From Maratus speciosus (Eukaryota; Arthropoda; Arachnida; Araneae; Salticidae), in the NCBI GenBank assembly GCA_963932465.1, contig OZ010795.1, positions 20,607,874 to 20,671,873 on the forward strand: a DNA stretch of 64,000 nt, given 5' to 3'. This document shows positions 46,355 to 59,060 of the stretch, piece after piece; position 1 is the first letter of the stretch, and every line of letters begins with the position of its first letter. The translations under genes and the position numbers were made by a program. The notes under the pieces were generated by a model. That model did not search any database. It worked only from the letters and a program-made list of their open reading frames with translations, and was not told the origin of the DNA.

Positions 46355-47599
46355 ATATATATATATATATATATACATTATCAAACTCAACAAAACGTCC
46401 AAAATCTAGGCCTTTAGACCAGAATATCACCTTAAAAGAAAATTTCTTTGAAAACTACACCTCAATTTTCTGACTCTTAAAATGGTTTTCGAGCTTGAAT
46501 TTTTAAAAATCAATCTCAGAAGTAGATATGTAACATAACACGATTACGAAAGACTTACCCTTGGAAACCTTGCCGGTAAAACCATGTAAATAAATCAGCA
46601 TTTGTTTGTTTCTGTGTCATATTCCGTAATTAAATTGACAAATTATGTTAAAGTACCACAAATAAATAAATAAAACAGGAATTTAACCGAATTTTATTTA
46701 TTTAGTACGCAATGGATATTACTATAAGTAAATAAGTTTTTAAAAGCTAAATATCGATTTCACTTTTGTTGATTAATCTTAACAGTTAAAAAGCTCGTGA
46801 TACATAAAAACAAAACAAAAACTTATTTAGAGCTCTCATAATAGTACCATTTTCTATATTAGTGTCTTAAAATACTGTTTTACACTTTCAATAAATTTAT
46901 AATCTCACAAATATCATAACGACATCAGTAAGTATATAATTATAATCATAATATAATCATAAACATATTAGAGGAAGTTCGATATTTTTATTCGAAATAA
47001 TATATATAAAAGGTCAATACCTATTAAATAGGAAAAAATAATACATATCTAGCCAAATATTAAGCATAAATTATTCAATAAATAATGACTCACATTTTAC
47101 GGCTAAAATGTCCGAGAAAGGAAGAGGATGACTTTATGGCAGAAACTCATAAAACTCAAAACTTATATGGATAATCATCTTTTATATTCTTTTTCTATTT
47201 ATTTTCTCATATAAAGCTTTTAGATGAAATTTCAGGAGAAAATAATGTGTTTCAAAATTTCATATATTTATTATTGTATAAAATGTTATAAATCAGATCG
47301 GATTTATGACTGGTGTACTTAAAAGAGTACGTTGAATCGCATTTTGAAGCATTTATTTGTAATAGGTTTAAAGCACAGAAAGTACAAAATGAAAACTCTG
47401 AGAGCGAAAGAAAATTTCCGATTTAGGAACTTTCTATCCTATTACAGTCTTCTTCATTAGTTTTATGAGCTAAATAATGTAAAACGTACTTAATCTCTGT
47501 TGTATCTTTTTAGAATAAAAACAACTAGGATAACAAAAGCGAAAAAAAAACATATAAGGAATTGTGAAAATATAATACATATATATTCTCAAAAGGTTT
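46355..47599. other. AT-rich, no gene; weak hammerhead-like motif near 47430-47460
   Basis: An (AT)n tract lies at 46353-46376. On the minus strand CTAATGA (47460-47454) is followed after about 19 nt by GAAAG, but no hairpin forms, so the match is weak. No ORF is worth noting. Confidence 0.35.
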
Positions 47600-48090
47600 C
47601 GAAACATATATATAAAACTAGTATGTTGTGGCCATCACAAAACTTTCTTCTATATAAATCACGTTAATTAAATCATTTAAATAGTACAAGAAATTACATC
47701 AATTTAGCATCCATTCATAACAAAGTATATTTGAATTTGAAGTTTGGTGAAAATTCGTGCATTAGTTCTTGAAATAAAGCTATTTTGAAAATCGTGAAAA
47801 ATGCTGCGTAGCATCGCCACCTGTTGAGCTATTTACACCAAAAACTAATCAGCACCAATTTATATCAGGGACTAACTGAATATAGATTTTTATTAAATTC
47901 CGTGCATTAGTTCTTAACATGGAGCGTCCACAAAATTTGTGTCACATACAGACAGACTCACAGACAGACATTTTCTAAAAACATGTTTTTTTGGAATCTC
48001 TGACTCCTAAAACGTATAAATCCTTCAGAAACCGAAAGTCAAAAATTTCACGAATCCAATACTTTCTTCTTGTAAAGATAGAAGAAAGTA
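47600..48090 (-). repeat. 146-bp ladder repeat, reverse-orientation block
   Basis: TTTGGTGAAAATTCGTGCAT, TAGTTCTTGAAATAAAGCTA, ACCAAAAACTAATCAGCACC and a CAGACAGACTCACAGACAGA tract occur in the opposite order and strand from the array at 48.3-50.6 kb. The two therefore form a large imperfect inverted pair meeting near 48.1-48.3 kb. The right end is TTTCACGAATCCAATACTTT, then CTTCTTGTAAAGATAGAAGA. Confidence 0.75.
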
Positions 48091-48289
48091 AAAAGCTTAA
48101 AGAACCTTTAAAAAACTATTAGACTATACGCAATAACGGTGGCATTCTCGAGGTCTGCAATCATGAATTACAAAAAAAGTAGCATAAAATTTTAAGTATG
48201 TATTTCATATCACTGTTATTAATTTTCTCAAATATATTGTTAAAATTTTATGAGAAAATGATTTATAAGTCTTTTTACAGTCTTTTTAT

Positions 48290-50580
48290 TTTTTTTATCT
48301 AGTATCTTTACAGAAAGAAAGTATTGGATTCGTGAAAAATTTCGACTTCCGGTTTTCGATGGATTTATCCGTTTTGGAAGGTCCTGAACACGATTTAATC
48401 GTTTTTAAAAAGTGTCTATCTATCACTCTGTCTGACACTCTCCGAGTCTCTATCTGACAATAATTTTGTGGGCGCCCTATCTCAAGAACTAATGCACGGA
48501 ATTTCACAAAACTTTAGATTCAGGTAGACCTTAATATAAAATGGTTCCGCAATAGCTATATATCAGGAACTACTGCACGGATTTTCATAAAACTTCAGAT
48601 TCAGTTAGCCCATGATTTAGTTTGATGCTGATTACTTTGTGGTGAAAATCGCCCAACAGGTAGCACTGCTATGCTGCATTATTCAGGATTATCGCAATAG
48701 CTGTATCTCAAGAATAAATGCACAAATTTTCATCAAACTTCAGATTCGATTAGTCCCTGATATATATTAATGCTGTTTAACTTTTGTTGTAAATCGCCCA
48801 ACAGTGGCGTTTCTGTGCTGCATTTTTCAAGACTTTCGCAATATCTGTATCTCAAGAACTAATGTATGAATTTTCATCAAGCTTTAGATTCAGTTACTCC
48901 CTAGTATAAATTGGTTTTAATTAAATTTTGGTGTAAATCGCCCAACAGATGGCGCTGCTATGCAGAATGTTTCACAATTTCCACAATAGCTCTATCTCAA
49001 AAAGTAATACATGGATTTTCATCAAACTTCAGATTCAGTTAGAAGTTGGCATAAGTTGTTGATTATTAGATTTTGGTGTAAATCATCTAACCGTTGGCGC
49101 TGATATGCAGCATTTTTCAGGAGGTATTAACATGTATTAGACAGAAGGAAGTTTTGGGATTGCCGCATCTTACTAGTTATATATGTAATCTAATAATGTT
49201 TACTATATTTATTTATTTTATTTTAATGAAAATACGAGGTGTTTCTACTTTGGATCCGTGTATTGGATTCCTGAAAATTTTTGACTTCCAGTTTTCGATT
49301 GATTTATACGTTTTTGAAGGTCCTCAACACGATTTAATAGTTTTTAGAAAATAAATCTGTTTGTTACACTGTCTGTCACTCTGTGATTCTGTATGTGACA
49401 AACATTTTGTGGGCGCTCTGTCTCAAGAACCAATGCACGTAATTTCACAAAACTTTAGATTCAGTTAGACCTTCATATAAACTGTTATTGATTATTTTTT
49501 GGTGTATATCGCCCAAAAGGTAGCTCTGCTCTTCTGCAATTTTCACGATTCCCGCATTAGCTCTATGTCAAGAACTAATGCACGGATTTTCATGAACCTT
49601 CAGATTCAGTTAGCCCTTGATATGAATTGATTCTGGTTACGTTTTTGTATAAAAGGCCCAACAAGTGACACTGCTAGGCTGCATTTTGCATGATTACACG
49701 ATTTTAGCGATTTTCATTTCTCAAGAAGTAATACACGGTATTTTATATCTTCAGAATCCTCATGATAGGCATAGATTGCAATTTAATTTTGACACTATGC
49801 TAGTGAATTTTACAGTATAACATGTACGATGTTGACGAAAGTTTTGGGTTGGCACATCCGATTAGTTTTCTGTGATTTTTTTTTTCATATTAATTTTGTA
49901 CACAACTTCTTTGGAAGAAGAAAGAATTGCTTTCGTGAAAATTCTTCAGAGGAATTTTCAACAGATTTATACATTTTAGAAGATCTTGAACACGATTTGA
50001 CTGTTTTTAGAAAATGTCTGCCCGTGAGTCTTGTGTATGTGACACATATTTTGTGGGTACCCTATATTAAAAACTGAAGCATGGAATGTAATTAGACACC
50101 ATATTTACTTAGACCTTGACATAAAAGTGAGCCGATTAGGTTTTTGCGTAAATCGTACAACAAGTGGGGTTGCCATACTGATTTTTTTACGTTTCCAGCA
50201 ATAACAGTATGTCACGAACTAATATACGGAATTTCGTCAAACTCCGTATTCTTTTAAACCTTGACTTAAATAGATATTGATTAAGTTTGGGTATAGATCT
50301 CCTTACAGGGGCACTGTTATGCATTTTTCAAGACTTTTGAAATAGTTTTATTTCAAGGACTAATAACCGGAATTTTCCAAAACTTCCTATTTTTTTAGAC
50401 ATTGACAAAAATTTATTCTTATTAATTTTGCGTGCATATCGCCAAGTAGGTGTCACTCTTATTCTCTTTTTTTACGATTTCCGCTATAACTCTACTTCAA
50501 GGAAGAATATATTATCATTTAATTTTGGTTGGAGTGAATTCGATTTATATAGAATAAACTTTTGTGATGTCCACAATATA
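48290..50580 (+). repeat. 146-bp ladder repeat in three head blocks
   Basis: The marker RCCCAACAGRTGGCRCTGCT recurs near 48653, 48796, 48943, 49087, 49510, 49657, 50157, 50303 and 50449, with spacing 143-147 bp within blocks. Blocks start near 48300, 49255 and 49910 with a header resembling TTGGATTCGTGAAAAATTTC, TTTTGGAAGGTCCTGAACAC, GATTTAATCGTTTTT and a (TCTG)n tract. Each unit carries CAAGAACTAATGCACGGA and AAACTTYAGATTCAGTTAG. The ORFs at 49094-49354 and 49829-50077 cover the headers and are products of the repeat. Confidence 0.85.
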
Positions 50581-51580
50581 ATACAGGGTGATGGAAAATA
50601 AATGGAATTGCTTTTGTATTTCGCCCCATTCAGTTTGTATCATTCTGTAGTTTTACTGCATATGAAAAAGATACGTGTAAACATTTTTTTCATTATAAAT
50701 CATGATTTCTATATAAAGCAATCGAGCGTAAAAAAAATAAAATGCCCTAATTCGATAAAAAATGTTTAATAAGTAGAAAATGCCAAGCAATAAAGAAGTG
50801 CAATTCAGTTATATCTCTATCTATTTGCATTTATTAGCGTAATCGGGAATTCATTGGAGATCCGATAACCGAATAAAAATCATAAATGCATAATAACAAA
50901 ATGTATAAAAAAAAATATGAAAACATAACGAGAAAAAATGGAAATGTGAAAAGAATTAATAGCAGATTTTTTTCTTGATTTCGTCTTTAATCTGCTCTCA
51001 GAATTTTTTTAAAATGTTCTAAAATTGAGTTTTGTTAAAAAAAAATGTATCTTCAATTGGAAAAAAAAATGTAAAAAGTTCATTTAAATTCTAATATTTA
51101 TTATATTTTTAATCTGAACATTCTATATTTTTACGCTTACTAACCTACGTATTTATCTACCGTACTTTATTAATGATAGTTTTTTTAAGTAACTTTTAAA
51201 TATGTATGTAAAATTTCAAAATGTACGTCGAAATAATTTAAAAGAAAAACATTGTGCATTCCAAAATTATCAGAATATATTTGTTTTCAATATAATAAAC
51301 TCGCCTGTAGAAACAATGTGGATTTCAGATGAGAGCTTTTATCAAGCTATGATTCTTTATCATTTTAAATGCGGATTAAAACAAGATGAATGCCTTCAAC
51401 GTCTACAATTAACATGTAAAAAAAAAAACCCTGCCGGCTCGGCCTACAGGCTGAGGTAGATTTCGAATTTAAGTACTAATTTACTGACACGTTATGGATT
51501 TGCTGTACGTTTAGCGTCGTATAATCGAACAGCAGGTTCTAATGCTGTTTTATACACTAAATATTGTTTTAATATTCTTC
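50581..51580. other. AT-rich, no gene recognised
   Basis: The ORF at 51202-51459 (85 aa) starts like a protein (LKEKHCAFQNYQNIF) but has no recognisable domain and ends in low-complexity sequence. I do not call it a gene. A short GC-rich palindromic stretch CTGCCGGCTCGGCCTACAGG lies at 51431. Confidence 0.35.
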
Positions 51581-51583
51581 TTA

Positions 51584-51642
<59 letters not shown>
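51581..51642. repeat. (ATT)n microsatellite
   Basis: About 20 perfect ATT triplets directly precede the second copy of the 3.8-kb repeat. Confidence 0.95.
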
Positions 51643-51644
<2 letters not shown>

Positions 51645-51651
51645 ATTATTA

Positions 51652-52668
51652 GCCTCCCGTTCGGTATACTATTTCTTTCTCCCAGCTTATTTTGTGTCCA
51701 AAAAATAACGTTACCTTACAGAAGCTAGCCGTAAAACAAAGCATTACGATTAAATACTCTTTAGCAATTTTTTAAATTTCTGAGCATCGCTCATTTTCAA
51801 TTTTTATACCGCCGTATTGGGGAAAAAAAGTTCTTTTAAATGCATTTTGTTTGAAAACTGTATTTCCATTTATTTTTGAAATATTAATTTTTTTTTGTAG
51901 TTTTTGGAGCCATTTGCTTAATATTGGCAACGGAAGGACTCCATTTCTGTAGAAAGTAAAGGAAAAATAGTTTTAAAACAGTAATTATATATTTTTGTTG
52001 CCATTTTCTCGTAACAACCGAAAGAAAATGTAATTAAAATACGTGCTATTTTGAAAAAAAATGTAGACGAATGATTTCTGTTAAAACAATGGAGCTATTA
52101 GATACTATATTTAATTGCAATTATCTATGAATCATTACATAGCGGTCTTTGTTTTCGATTTTCTTGAATGACGGCATCTTTTTGCTGCATTTATGCATTA
52201 TTTCAAGATAGTGATGTGCTATGCATGCTTTACTGTAGATGTTTAAGAGTCGATCGTAAATGTGGAATTCTTAAGCGGATGCGAATGGCTTCATTTTACA
52301 TAAAATAAAACGTGTGCTTTAAGTCTTAAAATTTAGATATGTTTTGTTCTGCAGTAGAGTCCCGCTTAACCGAGTTATTTTCCTCTGATGGACTAGTGGC
52401 TTCTATTATTATGAAATAGCCATTAAAAATAAAGTGTTAAGTAAAAATGAAAAAAAAATGGCCACCCCCCCCCCCCCACGTTCTGACCAGAAAATCAGAG
52501 TTCTAACTCTTTACGGCTGCTCTTTCATCTTCACCCAACACTTCATTTATAATGGCTGTTTCATAATAATAGAAGCCACGAGTCCATCAGAAGAAAATGA
52601 AGTAATGGAAATGCCGGGGGCGACACTAAATTCTGAAAAAGCAGAATTCCTGCTTTCAAGTTATTATT
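51652..52668 (+). repeat. Dispersed repeat, copy 2, interrupted by a pogo-like MITE
   Basis: Collinear with 3790-4605 from CGGTATACTATTTCTTTCTC to CTAAATTCTGAAAAAGCAGA. The alignment breaks at 52350, where the pogo-like insertion begins, and resumes at about 52612 with GCCGGGGGCGACACTAAATT. Confidence 0.8.
52352..52597. mobile_element. Pogo/Tigger-like MITE, palindromic, right end truncated
   Basis: The left end CAGTAGAGTCCCGCTTAACC followed by GAG matches the general form of pogo/Tigger termini (CAGTA..GTCCCG). Two arms of about 60 bp are inverted copies: TCTGATGGACTAGTGGCTTC (52385) and GAAGCCACGAGTCCATCAGA (52572), continuing through ATTATTATGAAAYAGCCATT and AAGTGTT. The middle holds a C13 run. 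The right outer terminus is missing after AGAAAAT. No transposase. Confidence 0.75.
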
Positions 52669-52729
52669 ATTGTTTTGATTAAAAATGTGTATTTAATAGA
52701 TATATATGTTGTTACATAAAGTATGTAGA

Positions 52730-53400
52730 AAGAAGGTAGGTTTTTTTTTTGTTGTTGTTAACCAGTTGAGAGGTATAGTGGTCTAGCGTAGAACTTTAAC
52801 GATTCCTAGGAATCTTTACGCAGATGTCCAGTCCGAATGGCGTCCATTACACAATAAGATTGACTCGTTACGTTATACGAAATTTATGACTGAATTTATG
52901 GAAGGCATATGCAGACCTCACAAGGAAGGACCAGGGGCTACGAGGGGGCAATGACGTCAGAAGAGTCAGCCCCACGTCAGAAGAAGAGCCGTCGGTCTAT
53001 CGAGGAGCGAGGCATTTCTCGAATCAGAGAACTCAGTGATAATGAAAAGGCGAAAATGGACGAGCAATGGCTGAAAAATTAGCATAGTGTCCGAAGGTTG
53101 GCCCTCATTCTTTTTACGAAGAGAAGAAAAAATATATAGAGAGAAATATCTATATAGTGAGAAGTCAGGAGAAGTCAGAGAAGAGAATATAGCATGCCTT
53201 ACTATTAGAACTAGTCTTGACACTTCGTAGTGTAATTTAATTACGATGCCCTGAATTCAACCATTATGACAGCGATTTTATCCGGCACGGAATCTACCTG
53301 TGGTCCGGTGTCAGCAAATAATGAATCGGGCTTGACCTGTGGTTTTTTGATCCTATGTCCTAACTCAATTGAGAGTTAAATAAGTAAACTTTCTTCTCTA
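52730..53400 (+). other. Less AT-rich segment, possible LTR-type repeat relic
   Basis: This stretch is clearly less AT-rich than its surroundings. It has a TATA-like tract (ATATATAGAGAGAAATATCT at 53131), repeated AGTCAGGAGAAGTCAGAGAA, and GCGATTTTATCCGGCACGGA downstream. These features would fit an LTR plus leader, but no paired LTR, clear primer-binding site or coding region is visible. The minus ORF at 52966-53223 is low-complexity. Identity unresolved. Confidence 0.25.
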
Positions 53401-56400
53401 TTAATTTATATCTAAAAAGTGAAACAATATTTTATAAAACTTGAAAACGTGTACATCAAAGGATTAAATAATGACTGTGTGTTTTCATAAACCTCTGGAC
53501 CACCTGTGATGATGCCTTCCTCATATTGTTATGTGATGATTCACAAGAATTTAATTTCATATTGATGTTCAATATTGTTTTAAATTGAATGTGTACAAAA
53601 GTACCGTAGGGGTTGTGTGCCGAATTTTTAATATAAATAATGAATGGTCAAACTGATTATGTTAAATTAAATTATGATGAGAATAATTAGAGATAATTTA
53701 ATGATCTCTCGCAGGTGTGAGAGATTGGTAGTTAACTTGTTGGTTAAGTATGTAAATAGGAATAATATAAATAAATATTTAGTAATGTCAATTTTCTGTT
53801 ATCTTTTCACATCATGGGCATCTTCTCTTTTATTAATGATAATGCTTACCTTTCAGATTAAATATAATTTTAACGAATGAGAATTTTATCCATTTTAACA
53901 AATTTACTTACAATCTTGTGAGCGGTGCATTTTGGCTAACAATGCACGCTTGTTGTGGGATCTAAACGTCAGTCTTTTTAGGAAAAATCACACAGCGCAA
54001 ATGGAATGTTTAAAAATGGCTTTCCAATTTATTTTTGAGATAATTGGGTTGGTTATTATCTCCAAAGACTGACCAGGGTCATGACAATCACGTATTTTTA
54101 TTCTTAATGTTTTACTTGCTACTATGAACAACAGGGTTTTAAGAGGGTTTAATTTTATGGCTAGCTTAATCTTCTCGCAGTTAAAGGGACTTCTGCTTTC
54201 CCACTCTTGTATTTTAAAAGTCCCCCCCCCCATTAAATAATTAGTCCCCCACTCTCTTCCTCCCCCACTCTTTATTGTTGGGTTGGACAGTAAAGGATTA
54301 AAAGGATTAAGCTGCAACCCTAAGTGGGTCCAAATCCTCCCAACAGGATTCTTTCTTGTTCAACTCGGTATTAAAAAGTTTTAAATCTGTTTTATATTTA
54401 TCTTTGTTTTGATAGGATACTAGAGATACATTAAAAAAATTATTTTTGACAAAATTTCCAAAAATTGTACTTTTTATTACTAAAAATGATATTTTTCCTC
54501 ATAATGTGGTCAATAACTCCTGTAACCGACACATCCCTATTTTGAAAAAACATAGCTGACATATGAGCTATAATAGTTAAGACAAGTAAGTTACTACTAA
54601 ATGACATTAAATTGCAGAATTTTGAAAGAATAAAGGCTTTAGTGAGTTAGATTTTTGCTGAAGTGTTAGTTATTAGTTACGTGTCAAAAACTGAGGTCTC
54701 ACCCAAGTGATTGCAAATATATACTTTATGCATGCTGTATCACGTATAAAGGAAAATCATTTTCCTTAAATTTGGGTCTAAAAAAACTATCTGAAAAGAG
54801 ATTTCAAAGATATCAACACATTTTTTTCACATTATCTTATAATCTGCGTAATTGCATTATACTTCCCTACACCTATAGTCATTTAATGAAGAAACTAATT
54901 AATGCCTTTAAATCTACAATTTTTTATTTGATCATTTCAAAAATAAATTCATCAAGAATGACACTTGCAATATTTGCGCTAAAACAAAAATAAAAATCTA
55001 CTGGCAAAAATTAGAATCAATATATTACCAAATTCTTTTCTTCCTGATTACCTACATTTTAAAGTAAATATGTGTACACATCACTTTATTAAAAGTTAAA
55101 AAGTTTAAAAAGTTAAAAGTTAAAAATTAACATATTTTTCATATTACCTTAATATTTCCATAATTATATTGGTCTTTTCTATATAATATTGAATATAATT
55201 AATTCCTTTCATTCTACCGTTCTTTAAATTGCCTCATTTTGTTTAAATGTGTCAAGAATGTCATAGACAATGTTATCGCGCTAAATAAATTTCTCCACGG
55301 ATAATTTAAGCTCATTGCATTATATATATATATATATTTTTAAATCACCTCCATTTTTCTGGAATTTTATTTGTACACTAATTTATAACATAGAGAATTG
55401 AAACAAATTAAGAAATTTTCCACATTGTTTTAATTATAATTCGCATAATCATGTTAATCTTCCCTAAATCTATAATCACATAATGTTGAAACTAATTAAT
55501 ATATTTTTTACAACCCCTCTTCATTTGCCTGAATCCTTTAAAAACGCATGAAGAATAAAAAAGAAAATATTAACTCAATAATATTTTTTTTCCACGAATA
55601 AAAAATAATTTGACTCATTATACCATCTAAACATCATTTACTTAATACCTTCAAATTTATGCAATTTTTGTTTGTACTCTGCTGTATAACAAGAGAATGC
55701 AAAGGCATTAACATATTTTCCACATTATCGTAATAAACATTCGCATGAATGAATTAGTCTTTCTGGTAGTTTTATCTCTTATTGCCGAAATTGATTACTG
55801 TGGAAAAGTTTTCTATTGTTAAAGTATTTTGGAAAATATTGCAATGCTAAGAATACAAAAGTTTTTTTTTTTTTTAAGAATAAAGGCTGTTTAATAAATT
55901 AAGCAATAAAAACGATGAAGGCGTTGTTTTTAAAATCGCCAAAATCAAAACAATAATATGAATTTTGTTTTCAGACAGATTATTCTTATTCTTAGTTTTA
56001 ATTTTCTTATAGTTTAAAGAAAATCAAAATAGTTATATCATCACATTTTTACTTATATTATTTGCTTTCTGAAAACTTTGTTATGTTAAGTAATTCTAAA
56101 TCAATTTTCAAAGCCATATCTAAGAAACAGAATTGATGTATATAATGGTGTTAATGCAGGCAATAAAACTCAAAATGTTTCTATTGAGATAGTTTGGATT
56201 TCTGCAATTTTGCAAAAATAAGAAAAGGTCTTAATGTCTTCTTATAAGACTATAAGCAATGTCCTATTACATTAATTCCTTACGAAACTTCTCTCTCTCT
56301 CTTTAGGTAATTTTTCATAAATGTTTAAAACCATATTTGAAACTGAAATTCGAGAACACGAAAAAGAAATTAATAACTTTAAGGTATCTGAAATAGTATA

Positions 56401-57608
56401 AGCTACCGTGGACTTGTTTCAGGATTTGTTGCTCTGAAGCTTATTTTTAATTATTTAGTTTATAGCTATATTTCGTTGTAATTTAGAAGTTTTAATAATT
56501 AAAAAAGCTATGTGTTTTGGAAACACATTTTAAAATATTAAACTGTTTGATGAAACTAATTAGAATGGGAATTATTTTCTTTAGACAAAGTTTATTTCTA
56601 TGAGCCAGCAGGGCCAAGATCTTCAATCAAGTTATCATGAGATGACAAGACTTGGTTCCTACAAATAAAATTTTGAGAAAGATCAAAATTGTGGTTTTTA
56701 AAGCAACAAGCAAGAATGTGTTTTGACACCTTTGATTTTGCTTCAATAAGTATGCTAACATTAACAGCTTTTCTCTTTTCCTATTCTGTTTTGTCTCAGG
56801 CCTTGTATAAAAATATTTTTTTTTCTTATGTAAGAGTGCTGAGGTTTCTTTTAGTTACTAAAATTACAACAAAAATTACTGAAACCATACAAAATGCAGG
56901 CCTTAGGCATAATTATTTTTTTAATTAATTGCTAAGCTTTGCAAAAGGCTTTATTTTCTGTTACTATTATTTAAAGATAATTAAAAAGTAAATTTAAATG
57001 ACACTCTGAGATAAATAGTTACCTGTGATTACAACAAAACAATAGTTTGACATTATTGTTTTGACATGTTGGCCTTGCCATATCTCAGCTTTTAGTCAAA
57101 TCTCCATCCTGAAATTTCTTGTGCATAACACTATCATACAATACTGTCAGAAACCAGAACTTCAAATTTTTATCTCGTGCCCCACCAGGGATATCAAAGC
57201 CTCAAAAGTGCGATTTTTGACATTTTTGAAAAATTTGTGATTTCTTTAGCGAAGAGAAAGCAAGTCCCAGATCTGGAACTTCGCGTGTAAGTACAAGTAG
57301 TTTCGGCCTATTTGTAAAAAAAATTATGTCATGTTCACGGTTTTCCTTGCTAGAAAAATTTCCTCTTGTAAACGGACAGATTTTGGAAAAAAACGGAAAA
57401 CTTATGCTTACATTTGACCAATAAGCAGTTAGTTTCGGACACTACTCTATTACCAAATTTTTAGCCAAATGTATTCTGTACAAATTGCTATAATCCGCAC
57501 TTGAATTGGAGAAATAAATGATGAATTATTTACAATTGAGTAAACCCTTCATGTGAGAAAATTGCTGCAGACGATGAAACAAACATGGCCACCATGCACA
57601 AACAAAAA
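53401..57608. other. AT-rich, no gene recognised
   Basis: C8 and C5 runs at about 54222-54270, an (AT)n tract at 55319-55337 and a T-run at 55863 are the only landmarks. The ORFs at 53674-53880, 53988-54317, 54772-54993 and 56689-56928 lack domains, and the 53988-54317 one crosses the C-rich runs. I treat all as chance. Confidence 0.4.
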
Positions 57609-57923
57609 TTAATAAAATGAAAATAATAGTGATTTTGAACTTCCATTATGTTTGGGTTGTTGTGTAGAGTTGTACACTGGATTCCGAGCAACCAGCACTG
57701 GACCACTTGAAATGGATTGACCCTGAATATAGTATGTAAGGGATTCTTTCTTAGCATCAAAACATTCAAAAGGTTGTAATAAAATTGGATTTACCTGACT
57801 TGTTTCAGTAGCTGAATTCTGCATTGAAGTATTTGAAGATGGAACAGGCATTAATCTTTCAATAACATGTTGTTGCTGAGTAGAAAATGCTGTCATAAAG
57901 TCTTTAAACCGTTGCGCATCCAT
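57609..57923 (-). pseudogene. Gypsy-type Gag N-terminal fragment
   Basis: From the ATG at 57923 the product starts MDAQRFKDFMTAFSTQQQHV. It continues with a Ser/Thr-rich linker and then LLQPFECFDAKKESLTYYIQ, which resembles the start of the Ty3/Gypsy Gag of arthropods (a short amphipathic helix 'FxxxFxxQQ', then 'P F xx F D xxx E xx x x Y'). After about 105 aa it stops without reaching a capsid core or zinc knuckle. The frame is open upstream to 58067 through the leader. It lies directly downstream of an LTR and primer-binding-site-like sequence. No pol sequence follows, so the copy is truncated. Confidence 0.5.
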
Positions 57924-58007
57924 AGTGAATTTATTAAGAGCTAACGTAATTTGAAAAGGTCCGTCGGGAAAAATATCAAATAAAAACCTCACCTCGTCGC
58001 CAGAAAC

Positions 58008-58236
58008 TGTGGTGAATGGGTTTATGAGGCGGCAGAAAAAACATTTGAAGATGGGATGCACAAACAATATTTATTACGACACCGGACGCAACATTTATAA
58101 ACATAGAAAGAATAATACGACTTTGAACTGATTTACATTCAACCATTTGAATAAACATTATCGTCAGTTTCTTTTTTGTATTTTTTTTAACTGTTGCCAC
58201 ATGTATTAGTGTAATATTTCGTTGCCAGACACAACA
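58008..58236 (-). repeat. Short Gypsy-type LTR with primer-binding-site-like sequence
   Basis: On the minus strand the segment starts TGTTGTGTCTGGCAACG and ends CATTCACCACA (TGT...ACA, 229 bp). It is followed after five bases by TGGCGACGAGGTGAGG, a form common just after 5' LTRs of arthropod Gypsy elements. AATAAA within TCGTAATAAATATTG could serve as a polyadenylation signal. No second LTR is present, so the call rests on structure alone. Confidence 0.5.
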
Positions 58237-58244
58237 GTTAAGAA

Positions 58245-59060
58245 ACACTTTTCAACTCTTCTTGAAATCTTTAACAAAATTTCGTTAATTACGGAAATAA
58301 AGTAAATAAGATAATTAAGTAAACATTTTAGAAAACTAATAAAACATTGAAAATCTGATTTCAGCAGTTACCTTCCATAGCCAACTATCTATTCCAATTC
58401 TTTTTAACAGCCCTGTATTTGATCTGTAGGCTGATATATATACTATATAATGGGAAAATTTAGTTTAGCATGAAAACTCAAAACAGGTTGAAATTTCTGT
58501 TTCGACAATTTATACTAATAGATGGAAACATACTCGAATACTTTTGTTCAGCCCTGTAGTTTACCTAGGACCTTTATTGCACGCCACATTTTAGCTAAAA
58601 TTAAATTCTAAATAAATCACTCTTAAAACTACTGAAATCACATTTCGAGAATTTATCACATATAGACGGCCATGTATCCAATTCTTTCCGTGGCCCTGTA
58701 CATCATCTTATCTATACACTACAAACATTTCTTAGTAAAGTAAATGCAGTTAGCGTAAAAATGCATAACACATTTAAAAACCACTTTTAAGCAATTTACG
58801 CTCATACACAGTAACCTTTACGAATTCTTTTGTGTAGCCCTATATATCAACTATAGCATTTATACACACCATATAGTATGCATAAATATAGTGATACTTA
58901 AAAGCGCATATCATAATTAAAAATGCATTTCTTTCCATCATCGCTAACATACAGTACTTCGGATAGAATATCTGAAACTTTTTGTGTGTCCCTGTAAATG
59001 CTATGCACTACGTATTATACATGAAATAACTTACAGTAAGCCTCACCTACGTATATTAAT
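58245..59060 (+). repeat. CCCTGTA-type ladder repeat (collinear with 19185-19960)
   Basis: Markers lie near 58409, 58548, 58692, 58833 and 58987 (intervals about 139, 144, 141, 154), closely matching the 19-kb copy. Shared blocks include GATCTGTAGG, AATGGGAAAATTTAGTTTAG, TAGACGGCCATGTATCCAAT and AGCAATTTAC. It starts just beyond the LTR. Confidence 0.85.

Noticed and set aside
52730..53400. Host gene exon in the less AT-rich segment
   Set aside because: No open frame longer than about 85 codons, a low-complexity minus ORF and no splice-flanked coding signal. A repeat relic is more likely.
53988..54317. 109-aa minus-strand ORF
   Set aside because: It passes through C-runs (GGGG codons) and low-complexity sequence. 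No domain and no repeat partner.
57530..57769. 79-aa ORF overlapping the Gag-like ORF
   Set aside because: It is an alternative frame of the same retrotransposon segment. The Gag-like frame explains the region better.
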